Source: Salvia splendens (lineage: Eukaryota; Streptophyta; Magnoliopsida; Lamiales; Lamiaceae). From it: a stretch of DNA of 64,000 nt. Every line of letters begins with the position of its first letter. Positions within the stretch are counted from its first letter, which is position 1. Position numbers and translations under genes: made by a program. Of the stretch, positions 1-12,007 are shown in pieces. The notes under the pieces were generated by a model. It was given only the letters and a program-made list of their open reading frames with translations. It was not told the DNA's origin and did not search any database. The stretch spans positions 33,885,855 through 33,949,854 of the forward strand of contig NC_056047.1 in the NCBI RefSeq assembly GCF_004379255.2, given 5' to 3'.

Positions 1-2
1 CC

Positions 3-770
3 GATGGACAGTCCGAGAGAACGATTCAAACTCTCGAGGACATGTTGAGAGCCGTGGTCCTTGACAGAGGAGAGAATTGGGAAGTTGTGCTACCGTTGAT
101 TGAGTTCGCCTACAATAACAGTTTCCAGGCGACAATAAATATGGCCCCATATGAAGCATTGTATGGGAGGAAGTGTAGATCACCACTCTACTGGGATGAG
201 GTGGGTGAAAGAAGAATACTCGGGCCAGATTCGGTCGAAGAGATGATAGAGATCGTGCGACAAATTCGACAAAGGACAAAAGAAGCTCAAGACCGACAGA
301 AGTCGTACGCTGATGTCCGGCGTACGGAATTACAGTTCAATACGGGAGATAAGGTGTTTTTGAAAGTATCTCCGTCGAAGGGAATAACGAGGTTCGGTGT
401 AAAGGGGAAGTTGAAGCCACGATACGTAGGGCCTTATGAAATTCTTGAGAAGGTGAGACCCGTAGCGTATAGGTTGGCATTACCACCGAGTTTTGGGACT
501 GTGCATAACGTTTTCCATGTGTCACAATTACGGAAGTACGTGTTCGATCCCAAACACGTGGTTCATCAAGAGGAAATGATATTGAATCCCGACTTGAGTT
601 ATGAGGAGAAACCCGAAGCTATTCTGGACAGGAAAGTGCAAGAGTTGAGGAATAAATCGATCGTGTCTGTGAAAGTACTTTGGAAACACCATGGCCATGA
701 GGAGGCTACTTGGGAACTCGAGGATAAAATGAAAGAGAAATACCCAGAGCTTTTCGTTAGAAATGAGTAA
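3..770 (+). CDS. Ty3/gypsy chromovirus (Tekay/Del-type) pol, C-terminal part
   Basis: This is the end of a polyprotein whose upstream part lies outside the window. The frame is open from base 3, so the methionine at 42 is internal and not a start. The first residues are the end of the integrase core (YNNSF and YGRKCRSPLYW motifs), followed by the integrase C-terminal fold with GPYEIL and VHNVFHVSQLRKY. The last roughly 55 residues form a chromodomain, ending in a block like VLWKHHGHEEATWE. In this family the chromodomain steers integration towards marked chromatin. The polypurine tract and LTR follow directly. The clade name is from family knowledge; the order and motifs are seen. This part is uninterrupted. 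Confidence 0.93.
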   Translation, partial: DGQSERTIQTLEDMLRAVVLDRGENWEVVLPLIEFAYNNSFQATINMAPYEALYGRKCRSPLYWDEVGERRILGPDSVEEMIEIVRQIRQRTKEAQDRQKSYADVRRTELQFNTGDKVFLKVSPSKGITRFGVKGKLKPRYVGPYEILEKVRPVAYRLALPPSFGTVHNVFHVSQLRKYVFDPKHVVHQEEMILNPDLSYEEKPEAILDRKVQELRNKSIVSVKVLWKHHGHEEATWELEDKMKEKYPELFVRNE

Positions 771-790
771 ATTTCGGGACGAAATTTCTG

Positions 791-805
791 TTAAGGTGGG
801 TAGAA
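791..805 (+). other. Polypurine tract of the chromovirus
   Basis: A purine-rich stretch (TTAAGGTGGGTAGAA) lies between the pol stop and the LTR start TGTAACGCCCG. This is where plus-strand DNA synthesis is primed in the family. Position and composition fit well. Confidence 0.85.
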
Positions 806-2059
806 TGTAACGCCCGTACTTTTTAAAGTACTAATTTAATGTATATCACGAAATAATTAATAAAATTATTTCGAATTATGATGCTTCTCGATAAATGTGC
901 TCTAGGAGAATTATGGTTATTGTGGTTAATATGAAAAGAAGCGTGCATGTTTATATTTAATTATGAACGTTGGAGACACGTTTAAGGTCTCATTGAAAGA
1001 TCGACAATGAAATTGTTGATTTATAGCAAGACGAAAAAAATATAAGTGGGAAGGAATATATGTTTTTATGGATAACGACGTGCATAAATCGAGGAATGGT
1101 CAAAGGGATATTATATTTGGGACAACACCAAATATAAAATGATGCCGTTAAACGTACTTTGATGTTTGGTTATGAAGAACGCGATAACAAAATAAAATAA
1201 AGACCCGTGAATTTTAATTAACGAAGGAAAATACGAAAAATATAAAAATGTATGAATTTATTTTGGACTTTCCAAAATAAATTTGAAGTCCAATTAAATA
1301 TAAAATAACTTGAATTTTAATTACTCTTTAAATCCATCAAGTACTAGTTTTTTTTAACTTGGGCTTGTAACTTCTTTATTTATTGAGCCCAATTGAAATT
1401 AAATCATGGAAGCCCAAGTATAGTTTTTAATTTAGTGGACCAAGCCCAAGTTTCTTTTTCTTTTTCTTTCTTTCTTCTTCTCCTTTTTTTTTCCTTCATG
1501 GCCGACGGCCTTCAACCCAAGGAGGAGACTCTCCACTTCTCACCCCTTCCATCTTCCATTTTCACCCATTTTGGAGGTATAATCCATTTCTATCTTAAAG
1601 CATGAGTTGTTTATTAGCTTTGCATGCATAATATATGTCTTTGTACCATATTTCTTCCATAACCACTTCAAGTAAGAAACCAACTAAGAAACAACCAAAC
1701 GATCGCCGTATGTAATCGAAAGACTCAAAGAACTTAACTTTGTAATGAAAACGTACCATGCGGGTTGTTTCGGGGTGGTTTCGGGTTTGTTCGGAGAAAT
1801 CGGGGAAAGCGGCGGCCGGCAGCGGCTTTTGGTGGACGGCAGAGACGCCGCTGGTTCCCCGTGGCAGCAGCGGCAGCGTCGTGGCGACCCAGCAGCGGCG
1901 TCGCGGCAGCAGCGGTGTCACGGCGAGGCAGCAGCGGCGGTAACTCCACGACGGACAGCAACTTTCCGACGGCACAGCAGCTTCGATGATGGTGCAGTGG
2001 TGACGACCCCGACGGTGGCGTCGAGCCGGAGTGAGGGCGACGGCGGCGGGGCTTCGTCT
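806..2059 (+). mobile_element. Chromovirus 3' LTR, left part
   Basis: It starts with TGTAACGCCCG and aligns with the complete solo LTR at 31040-33979. Relative to that copy it lacks about 174 bp between 1556 and 1561, with CCA at both deletion ends. A very GC-rich stretch at 1800-2055, full of CAG/GCG triplets, is shared by both copies. Homology stops at about 2059, where the tandem array begins, and resumes at about 13826. Confidence 0.88.
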
Positions 2060-5000
2060 CCCGTTTCTCCCAATTGAAGGATGGGTGCAAAATGTCTCCT
2101 GACATCTCCCTAGTGACCGACGATTGTCTAATGTGTCCCGTTTCTAGGGCACGGACAGTAGCTAAATGTCTTACCATGTCTCCGGACAAATGGGAGACGT
2201 CTGTTAGGACTAATGGGACACGCCCAAGGACCATATAAAAGGAGGCATCAGTACGAGTGCCTAATGACTCCCTCATCTCTCAGGAGATAGACCGGTGCAA
2301 AATGTCTCCCAACACCCCCTTAGAGATGGGCGGGTATTGAGTTTCTCCCGACATTTTCCGTTACACGATGGGTGTCCAATGTCTCCCAAAATTTTTCAAA
2401 GGCATGAATGAGTGGTATATGTCTCTAGGCAATTCCTAGTAATGACAAGTGTAGAACGTCTCCCGATATTTTCTAAGGAACTATTATTAGCCAAATATCT
2501 AACTACATTTTCTAAGGCACGGACGAGAGCCAAATGTCAATCCATGTCTCCCGATGAACGGGAGATGACCATTGGGACAAATGGGGCACGCGCAAGGACC
2601 CTATCACGGGGGACATCTAGACAAGTGCTAAATGTCTCTCTCTTCTCCCAGGAGACGGACGGGTGGAAATTGTCTCCCGACATCTTCCAAGAGACTGGCG
2701 GGTGTCCAATTTCACCCAACATTTTTTCAAGGCACGAATGAGTGCTATATGTCACTAGGAATTTCCCAGGACCGATGGTTGTAAAACGTCTCCCGATATT
2801 TTCGAAGGGACTGTCGTGAGCCCAATGTCTCCCTATATTTTCTAAGCCACGGAAGGGAGCCAAATGTATAACCTTGTCTCCCGACGAATGGGAGACGGCC
2901 TTTGGGACCAATGGGATACGCGCATGGACCTTATCACGGGGGACATCTAGACAAGTGCCAAATGTTTCACGCTTCTCCCAGAAGACTGACGGTTGCAAAA
3001 TGTCTCCTGACATCTCCCAAGTGACCAGCGGTTGTATAATGTCTCCCTACATTTTCTAATGAACGTATTGGAGCTAAATGTCTTATCATGTCTCCCGACG
3101 ATTGGGAGACGTCTGTTGGGACCAGTGGGACACGCCCAAAGACCATATCAAAGGGGACATCATTACGAGTGCCTAATGTCTCCCGCATCTCTTAGTGACA
3201 GACCAGTGCATAATGTCTCTCGACACCTCCCAAGAGATGGGTAGGTGTTGAGTATCTCCTGATATTTCCCATTGCACGACGGAAGTCCTTTGTCTCTCGA
3301 CATTTTTCTAGGGCATGAATGAGTGCTCAATGTCTCTAGGCATTTCCCAGTAATGACGAGTATAAAACGACGCCCAATATTTTCTAAGGGACTGTCGTGA
3401 GCCAAATGTCTCCCTACATTTTCTAAGGTACGGACGAGAGCCAAATGTCAAACCATTTTCCCGACGAACGGGAGACGACCCTTGGGACCAATGTGACACG
3501 CTCAAGGACCCTATCACCGGGGACATCTAGATGAGTGCTAAACTTCACACGCTTCTCCGAGGAGACGGACGGGTGCAAAATGTCTCTCAACATCTTCCAG
3601 TGAGCGGCGGGTGTCCAATGTCTCCAGACATTTTTCCAAGGCACGAATGAGTGCTATATGTCTCTAGGCATTTCCTAGTAACGATGGGTGTAAAATGTCT
3701 CCCTATATTATCTAAGGGACCGACGTATGCTAAATGTCTCCATACATTTTCTTAAGCATGGATGGGAGCCAAATTTCTAACCAAGTCTCTGGACAAATGG
3801 GAGACATCCCTTAGGACTAATGGGACACACGCAAGGACCCTATCACGGGGGACATATAGACGAGTGCCAAATGTTTCTCGTTTCTCCTAGTTGACGGATG
3901 GGTGCAAAATGTCTCCTGACATCTCCCTAGTGACCGACGATTTTTTAATGTGTCCCTAAATTTTCTAGGGCACGAACTGTAGCTAAATGTCTTACCATGT
4001 GTCCGGACAAATGGGAGACGTCTGTTGGGACCAATGGGATACGCCCAAGGACCATATAAAAGGAGGCATCAGTACGAGTGCCTAATGACTCCCGCATCTC
4101 TCAGGAGATAGACCGGTGCAAAATGTCTCCCGACACCCCTTTAGAGATGGGCAGGTGTTGAGTCTCTCCCGACATTTCCCATTACACGATGGGTGTCCAA
4201 TGTTTCCTGAAATTTTTCAAAGGCATGAATGAGTGGTATATGTCTCTAAGCATTTCCCAGTAACGACAAGTGCAGAACGTCTCCCGATATTTTCTATGAA
4301 ACTGTCATGAGCCAAATGTCTCACTACATTTTCTAAGGCACGGACGAGAGCCAAATGTCAATCCATGTCTCCCGATGAACGGGATATGACCATTGGAACC
4401 AATGGGGCACGCGCAAGGACCCTATCACTGGGGACATCTAGACAAGTACTAAATGTCTCTCGCTACTCTCAAGAGACGGACGGGTGCAAAATGTCTCCCG
4501 ACATCTTCCAAGAGACCGGCGGGTGTACAATTTCTCCCAACATTTTTCCAAGGCACGAATGAGTGCTATATTTCTCGAGGCATTTCCCAGGACCGATGGG
4601 TGTAAACCGTCTCCCGATATTTTCTAAGGGACTGTCGTGGGCCCAATGTCTCCCTATATTTTCTAAGGCACGGATGGGAGCCAAATGTGTAACCATGTCT
4701 CCCGACGAATGGGAGACGACCCTTGGGACCAATGGAATACGCGCATCGATCTTATCACGGGGGACATCTAGACAAGTGCCAAATATTTCCCGCTTCTCCA
4801 AGAAGACGGACGATTGCAAAATGTCTCCTGACATCTCCCAAGTGACCAGCGGTTGTCTAATGTCTCCCTACATTTTCTAAGGCACATATTGGAGCTAAAT
4901 GTCTTATCATGTCTCCCGACGATTGACAGACGTCTGTTGGGACTAATGGGACACGCCCAAAGACCATATCAACGGGGACATCATTACGAGTGCCTAATGT

Positions 5001-8000
5001 CTCCCGTATCTCTTAGTGACAGACCAGTGCGAAATGTCTCACAACACCTCCCAAGAGATGAGCGGGTGTTGAGTATCTACCGATATTTCCCATTGCACGA
5101 CGGGTGTCCAATGTCTCTCGACATTTTTCCAAGGCATGAATGAGTGCTCAATGTCTCTAGGCATTTACTAGTAACGACGAGTGTAAAACGTCTCCCGATA
5201 TTTTCTAAGGGACTGTCGTGAGCCAAATGTCTCCCTACATTTTTTAAGGTACGGATGAGAGCCAAATGTCAAACCATTTTCCCGACGAACGGGAGACGAA
5301 CCTTGGGACCAATGGGACACGCTCAAGGACCCTATCACAAGGGACATCTTCCAAGAGACCGGCGGGTGTACAATTTCTCCCAACATTTTTCCAAGGCACG
5401 AATGAGTGCTATATTTCTCGAGGCATTTCCCAGGACCGATGGGTGTAAAACGTCTCCCGATATTTTCTAAGGGACTGTCGTGGGCCCAATGTCTCCCTAT
5501 ATTTTCTAAGGCACGGATGGGAGCCAAATGTGTAACCATGTCTCCCGACGAATGGGAGACGACCCTTGGGACCAATGGAATACGCGCTTGGATCTTATCA
5601 CGGGGGACATCTAGACAAGTGCCAAATATTTCCCGCTTCTCCAAGAAGACGGACGGTTGCAAAATGTCTCCTGACATCTCCCAAGTGACCAGCGGTTGTC
5701 TAATGTCTCCCTACATTTTCTAAGGCACATATTGGAGCTAAATGTCTTATCATGTCTCCTGACGATTGACAGACATCTGTTGGGACTAATGGGACACGCC
5801 CAAAGACCATATCAACGGGGACATCATTACGAGTGCCTAATGTCTCCCGTATCTCTTAGTGACAGACCAGTGCGAAATGTCTCACAACACCTCCCAAGAG
5901 ATGAGCGGGTGTTGAGTATCTTCCGATATTTCCCATTGCACGACGGGTGTCCAATGTCTCTCGACATTTTTCCAAGGCATGAATGAGTGCTCAATGTCTC
6001 TAGGCATTTACTAGTAACGACGAGTGTAAAACGTCTCCCGATATTTTCTAAGGGACTGTCGTGAGCCAAATGTCTCCCTACATTTTTTAAGGTACGGATG
6101 AGAGCCAAATGTCAAACCATTTTCCCGACGAATGGGAGACGAACCTTGGGACCAATGGGACACGCTCAAGGACCCTATCACAAGGGACATCTTCCAAGAG
6201 ACCGGCGGGTGTACAATTTCTCCCAACATTTTTCCAAGGCACGAATGAGTGCTATATTTCTCTAGGCATTTCCCAGGACCGATGGGTGTAAAACGTCTCC
6301 CGATATTTCTAAGGGATTGTCGTGAGCCCATTGTCTCCCTATATTTTCTAAGACACGGACGGGAGCCAAATGTGTAACCATGTCTCCCGAAGAATGGGAG
6401 ACGACCCTTGGGATCAATGGGATACGCGCATGGACCTTATCACGGGGGACATCTAGACAAGTGCCAAATATTTCCCGCTTCTCCCAGAAGACGGACGGTT
6501 GCAAAATGTCTCCCGACAATTCCCAAGTGATCAGCGGTTGTCTAATGTGTCCCTACATTTTCTAAGGCACGTATTGGAGCTAAATGTCTTATCATGTCTC
6601 CTGCCGATTGGAAGACGTCAGTTGGGACTAATGGGACACGCCCAAAGACCATATCAAAGGGGACATCATTACGAGTACCTAATGTCTCCCGCATCTCTTA
6701 GTGACAGACCAGTGCAAAATGTCTCCCGACACCTCCCAAGAGATGAGCGGGTGTTGAGGATCTCCTGATATTTCCCATTGCATGACGGGTGTCCAATGTC
6801 TCTCGACATTTTTCCAAGGCATGAATGAGTGCTCAATGTCTCTAGGCATTTACTAGTAATGACGAGTGTTAAACGTCTCCCGATATTTTCCAAGAGACTG
6901 TCGTGAGCCAAATGTCTCCCTACATTTTCTAAGGTACGGACGAGAGCCAAATGTCAAACCATTTTCCCGACAAATAGGAGACGACCCTTAGGACCAATGG
7001 GACACGCTCAAGGATCCTATCACAGGGGACATCTAGATGAGTGCTAAATGTCTCACGCTTCTCCAAGGAGACGGACGGGTGCAAAATGTCTCTCAACATC
7101 TTCGAGTGAGCGGTGGGTGTCCAATGTCTCCCGACATTTTTCCAAGGCACGAATGAGTGCTATATGTCTCTAGGCATTTCCTAGTAACGATGGGTGTAAA
7201 ATGTCTCCCGATATTATCTAAGGGACCGACGTGTGCTAAATGTCTTTATACATTTTCTAAAGCATGGATGAGAGCCAAATGTCTTACCATGTTTCTTGAT
7301 GAATGGGAGACATCCCTTAGGACTAATGGGACACACGCAAGGACCCTATCGCGGGGGACATCTAGACGAGTGCCAAATGTCTCCCGTTTCTCCCAATTAA
7401 CGGATGGGTGCAAAATGTCTCCTGATATCTCTCTAGTGACCGGCGATTGTCTAATGTGTCCCTAAATTTTCTAGGGCACGGACTGGAGCTAAATGTCTTA
7501 CCATGTCTCCGGACAAATGGGAGACGTTTGTTGGGACCAATGGGACACACCCAAGGACCATATAAATGGAGGCATCAGTACGAGTGCCTAATGACTCTCG
7601 CATCTCTTAGGAGATAGACCGGTGCAAAATGTCTCCCGACACCCCCTTAGAGACGGGCGGTTGTTGAGTTTCTCCTGACATTTCCTATTACACGATGGGT
7701 GTCCAATGTCTCCCAAAATTTTTCAAAGGCATGAATGAGTGGTATATGTCTCTAGGAATTTCCCAGTAACGACTAGTGTAGAACGTCTCCCGATATTCTC
7801 TAAGGAATTGTTATGTGCCAAATCTCTCACTACATTTTCTAAGGCACGGACGAGAGCCAAATGTCAATCCATGTCTCCCGATGAACGGGAGATGACCATT
7901 GGGACAAATGGGGCACGCGCAAGGGCCCTATCATGGGGGACATCTAGACAAGTGCTAAATGTCTCTCGCTTCTACCCGGAGACGGACGGGTGCAAAATGT

Positions 8001-9570
8001 ATCCCGACATCTTCCAAGAGACAGGCGGGTGTCCAATTCCTCCCAACATTTTTCCAAGGCACGAATGAGTGCTATATGTCTCTAGGCATTTCCCAGGACC
8101 GATGGTTGTAAAACGTCTCCTGATATTTTCTAAGAGACTGTCGCGAGCCCAATGTATCCCTATATTTTCTAAGGCACGGACGGGAGCCAAATGTGTAACC
8201 TTGTCTCCCGACGAATGGGAGACGACCCTTGAGACCAATGGAATACACGCATGGACCTTATCACGGGGGACATCTAGACAAGTGCCAAATGTTTCCCGCT
8301 TCTCCCAGAAGATGGACGGTTGCAAAATGTCTCCCGACATCTCCCAAGTGACCAGCGGTTGTATAATGTCTTCCTACATTTTCTAAGGAACGTATTGGAG
8401 CTAAATGTCTTATCATGTCTCCCGACGATTGGGAGACGTCTGTTGGGACCAATGGGACACGCCCAAAGACCATATCAAAGGGGACATCATTACGAGTGCC
8501 TAATCACTCCCGCATCTCTTAGTGACAAACCTGTGCATAATGTCTCCCAACACCTCCCAAGAGATGGGCGGGTGTTGAGTATTTCCCGATATTTCCCATT
8601 GCACGACGGTTGTCCAATGTCTCTCGACATTTTTTTAGGGCGTGAATGAGTGCTCAATGTCTCTAGGCATTTCCCAGTAATGACGAGTGTAAAACGTCTC
8701 CCTATATTTTCTAAGGGACTATCATGAGCCAAATGTCTCCCTACATTTTCTAAGGTACGGACGAGAGCCAAATGTCAAACCATTTTCCCGACAAATGGGA
8801 GACGACCCTTAGGAACAATGGGACACGCTCAAGGATCCTATCACAGGGGACATCTAGATGAGTGCTAAATGTCTCACGCTTCTCCAAGGAGACGGACGGG
8901 TGCAAAATGTCTCTCAACATCTTCGAGTGAGCGGTGGGTGTCCAATGTCTCCCGACATTTTTCCAAGGCACGAATGAGTGCTATATGTCTCTAGGCATTT
9001 CCTAGTAACGATGGGTGTAAAATGTCTCCCGATATTATCTAAGGGACCGACGTGTGCTAAATGTCTCCATACATTTTCTAAAGCATGGATGGGAGCCAAA
9101 TGTCTAACCAGGTCTCTTGACGAATGGGAGACGTCCCTCGGGACCAATGGGACACACGCAAGGACCCTATCACGGGGGACATCTAGACGAGTGCCAAATG
9201 TCTCCCGTTTTTCCCAGTTGACGGATGGGTGCAAAATGTTTCCTGACATCTCCCTAGTGACTGGCGATTGTCTAATGTGTCCCTACATTTTATAAGGCAC
9301 GGACTGGAGCTAAATGTCTTACCATATCTCCGGACAAATGGGAGACGTCTGTTGGGACCAATGGGACACGCCCAAGGACCATATAAAATGGGGCATCAGT
9401 ACGAGTGCCTAATGTCTCCCTCATCTCTTAGGAGACAGACCGGTGCAAAATATCAGTCACGGAAGGGAGCTTTAATGTCTTACCATGTCTCCCGATGACT
9501 GGGAGATGTCTGTTACGACCAAAGGGATACACCCAAGGACTATATCAAAGGGGACATCATCTTAGTGGGT
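2060..9570 (+). repeat. Higher-order tandem array, block 1
   Basis: An anchor phrase (GTG followed by GTATATG, CTATATG or CTCAATG and then TCTCTAGGCATTT or a variant) recurs at 2412, 2741, 3323, 3651, 4232, 4562, 5145, 5405, 5988, 6248, 6829, 7157, 7738, 8068, 8648 and 8976. Spacings alternate at about 329 and 582 bp. Anchor types repeat every four, giving a 1.82-kb higher-order unit: 2412-4231, 4232-7737 (expanded) and 7738 to about 9557, after a partial unit from 2060. Units are packed with TGTCTCCC and with hairpins of arms GTCTCCC/GGGAGAC around a 7-nt loop. Short open frames on both strands repeat with the array and look non-coding. I know no described satellite that matches. Confidence 0.9.
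4562..7156 (+). repeat. Local 843-bp triplication inside the array
   Basis: Three nearly identical segments start at 4562, 5405 and 6248. The last two spacings are 843 bp (583 + 260) instead of the normal 911. The short 260-bp interval arises because a GGGACATCT site (about 5342 and 6185) joins two different parts of the normal unit. Near-identity of the copies points to recent unequal exchange. Confidence 0.82.
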
Positions 9571-10398
9571 TGATACTTTCTCTCTCAAGAAAAAATCTCT
9601 CGCTTCTCTCTAGATTCCCTCACGCCGCCGCTCCTTCTTCATCGGATACTATACCATGAAATGGCTGTTCCTCCCCGTGAACTTGCTCCGGTCTCCTTCC
9701 CCAGCCTTGTGTCAGGGATTGTCGAAGGATTGGCCGGAGTTTCTGGTGAAGTTTTGCATTTGGAAGTTCTATCCCATCGACGGAATTTCTGTAGATTTGC
9801 CGCTGGCAAAGGAGTTGTGTTCTTCCTCCCTCCCTAGACAGTAGCAAAGCTTCGGCGACGTGAAATAGGTGGAGAGGGGAGGAGATTTACCCGAGCCCCT
9901 TGACTATCTGCGAGGGTTAGAACATGGAGGTGCTTTAGATCTACATGGTCTGCTTCACTGCATGAATCCACTGTCCTCCAATTAGTATCTCGTCGTTGTT
10001 CTATCGGCGACGTGAAGAGGAGGCTTGCAAGTAGGGGTGTGTTTACTGATTTTTGAGGATTGAAGTTGACTGACATACTTAGTTTCCCTAATCCTTGCTC
10101 ATTTGTCTTTATTTTGTCTTCTGATTACGTGCTGTGATAGGATAGTGTGTGCCTTGTCTTTGTTTCATTGGTTTCCGGTGTGTAGAGGATGTTTTTGCAG
10201 GAATCCGGTGACTTTGTGCCACTAACTATAGGTTCCGACATCAGAAGGTTGTCTGCTCCGGCACGCTAGTGATGGCGCACTCCTCAATTCTCTTCGGGCT
10301 GAGGGCGAGTCTAGGGCGGGCCGAGATGATGAGGCTCATCTCATGCAGGTGTTCCGTGGTAAAACTGCACTCAAATCCAGGAACTAACGTCTGTTTTT
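9571..10398 (+). other. Leader-like region downstream of array block 1
   Basis: The array runs into CT-rich sequence (TTTCTCTCTC, then CGCTTCTCTCTAGATTCCCT and CGCCGCCGCTC) resembling a plant 5' untranslated leader. The same series follows array block 2 at 13606. A 62-codon frame (9656-9844) begins with ATG shortly after, but I recognise no product. Around 10190 a T-rich stretch ends in TTTTTGCAG, like a 3' splice site. Whether this is a transposon leader or a captured gene piece is unresolved. Confidence 0.4.
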
Positions 10399-11702
10399 GA
10401 GCTAGGTGTGTGTGAAATCTGCCATTTTCAGAAGAAGGAACAAATCAGTTGGGCGGAAGCACGAATCAAGAAAAGAAGAAAAAAACTGCGGCATTGAGCG
10501 AATCAAGTCAAGAATCAAACGGAGTCAGCAGGAGTTTTGCATTGGAAGATAGAGCGAGAGACCTCACCAGAAAATGTGAAGGGCAGCAATGACATTTCAG
10601 AGAGGATGGTACCCTAGGATTAGAGCCCTACGCCTCTCTATATAAAGGAAGCCCAACACATGAAGAAAAAGGGGAGTCCCAGCCGTAGGTAGAAGGGGGG
10701 GTCTCAAACACACTTAGTTATAATATATTTAAGAATTTAGCTCTCTTCTATGGCTGAAATTGGTGCTCATTTCACTTCATCTTCTTGATTCTCTTGCACT
10801 CACACACTTGGTCCTTAGCTTAGATTAGTTAGTTGGTGCTTGGTGGTTGCTTCTTGCCTTATTGTCTTTCGGTTCTGTATTCCACTCCGAGAAGGAGTGA
10901 TGAAACAATTTACTACTTTCGTTGTTTGTTTTCATTTTACTTTTGATGTTATCGACACTTGATGTTTTTGATTTAGTAATTTCAGTGCTTTGGTTTCATT
11001 TCCAGTTGATGTGTGTTTGTTTCATGCATGGTATTTCCGATCTGTTTTGATTTTCATTTTATGATACGTGTCTTAGCTCGAAATGTTTCGTTGTGTTTTG
11101 ATTTGGGCAGTTCTGATGTTTTATGTCTGAGTTGTCTAAGGATGTTTAGATCTAGTAGCTACTGTATTATTTCTGCATGAGTACGTGTTACTCTGTTTTC
11201 CATGTTGATTTTGTGAAGAAGATGAAGTTGTTAAAAAGTTTTTTACTTTATCGTACACTTTCAGAGGACTGATAGTCCCTCGTTTATACTGTTTGTCCAA
11301 ATATGGAAAGTTCAGTTAAGTTGATCAAGTAGACTAGTAGAGTTTTCATGAGTTGATCAGTTTAGTTAGTTTTAATTTCTCAAGTCGTGTCATGCAAACA
11401 AATTGCCTAACGCCTCATCTCTATGGGATCGATCCTTACTTCCATATACTAGTTAATAGTATTAGTGGGTTAAGGTTTTGAGAACATGCATCTTTTTTGT
11501 AGTTCTTCCTTTCTTCCCACTCGAGTCGGAGTATGTCCAGTTCATCAGCCTGAGCTTTTACTGGATCCACTCATCTATAGTTTGCAGGTAATAGGCATAT
11601 ACTGGCTGGCCATATCAGTTCGATCCTTCTACTTGAGCAAGCCACAACGATATAAATGAAAGAGAATGAAAAGAGAAGAGCACACAAAAGAAGTGAGCTT
11701 CA
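10399..11702 (+). mobile_element. Athila-type LTR fragment (F)
   Basis: This aligns with LTR E at 34095-35496. Shared parts are GCCATTTTCAG near the start, the CCGAGAAGGAGTGATGAAAC segment, and the block GGGATCGATCCTTACTTCC near the end. It ends in GCTTCA but no tRNA-Asp primer site follows. I find no matching target-site duplication, so it is either a damaged solo LTR or a truncated copy. Exact ends are uncertain by some tens of bases. Confidence 0.7.
10639..10647 (+). promoter_or_regulatory. TATA box of LTR F
   Basis: TATATAAAG lies about 240 bp into the LTR, close to where related LTRs in this window carry TATAAAAGG or TATAAATA. Confidence 0.6.
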
Positions 11703-12007
11703 TCACGAGACAAGGTCGGATCATGGGCTGAAGCCTGGAGTCAGCCGGAACCTGGGCGCGAGGGTTTTAACACATCATCCTTGTTTCCTTATTCTTTCGC
11801 TGTTGTAGGGGTTCGAACATGTTTACTTGCTAGAGAGGAAAAGGAACACAAGTTCTGTTGTCACCAAGACTCGATCCTAGCATCTGTAGGAAGCCACTGG
11901 GTTTGCTCTATACGAGACTCGAACTCATGACCGGTTCATCTCTTGCTTAACAAGGTCTCAAGGTATACTCCCTACTTGTTTTTTCTTAGTTAACACCCCC
12001 TCCCCAA
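11703..12007. other. Unassigned spacer
   Basis: Nothing certain is seen between LTR F and the DUF4283-like fossil. There are T-rich runs ending in GTAG or AG and no usable open frame. Confidence 0.5.

Noticed and set aside
2400..9500. Dozens of 60-170-codon open frames on both strands inside the array
   Set aside because: They recur with the repeat period, overlap on opposite strands, contain no known domain and are explained by repeated stop-free sequence.
2060..9570. CRISPR-like appearance of regular repeats
   Set aside because: Units are hundreds of bases, without unique spacers, and the context is plant nuclear transposon DNA.
9656..9844. Small protein gene after array block 1
   Set aside because: 62 codons, no homology I recognise, and no counterpart after array block 2.
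10399..11702. LTR F as a complete solo LTR
   Set aside because: No matching 5-bp duplicate at the likely ends, and the left border is unclear.
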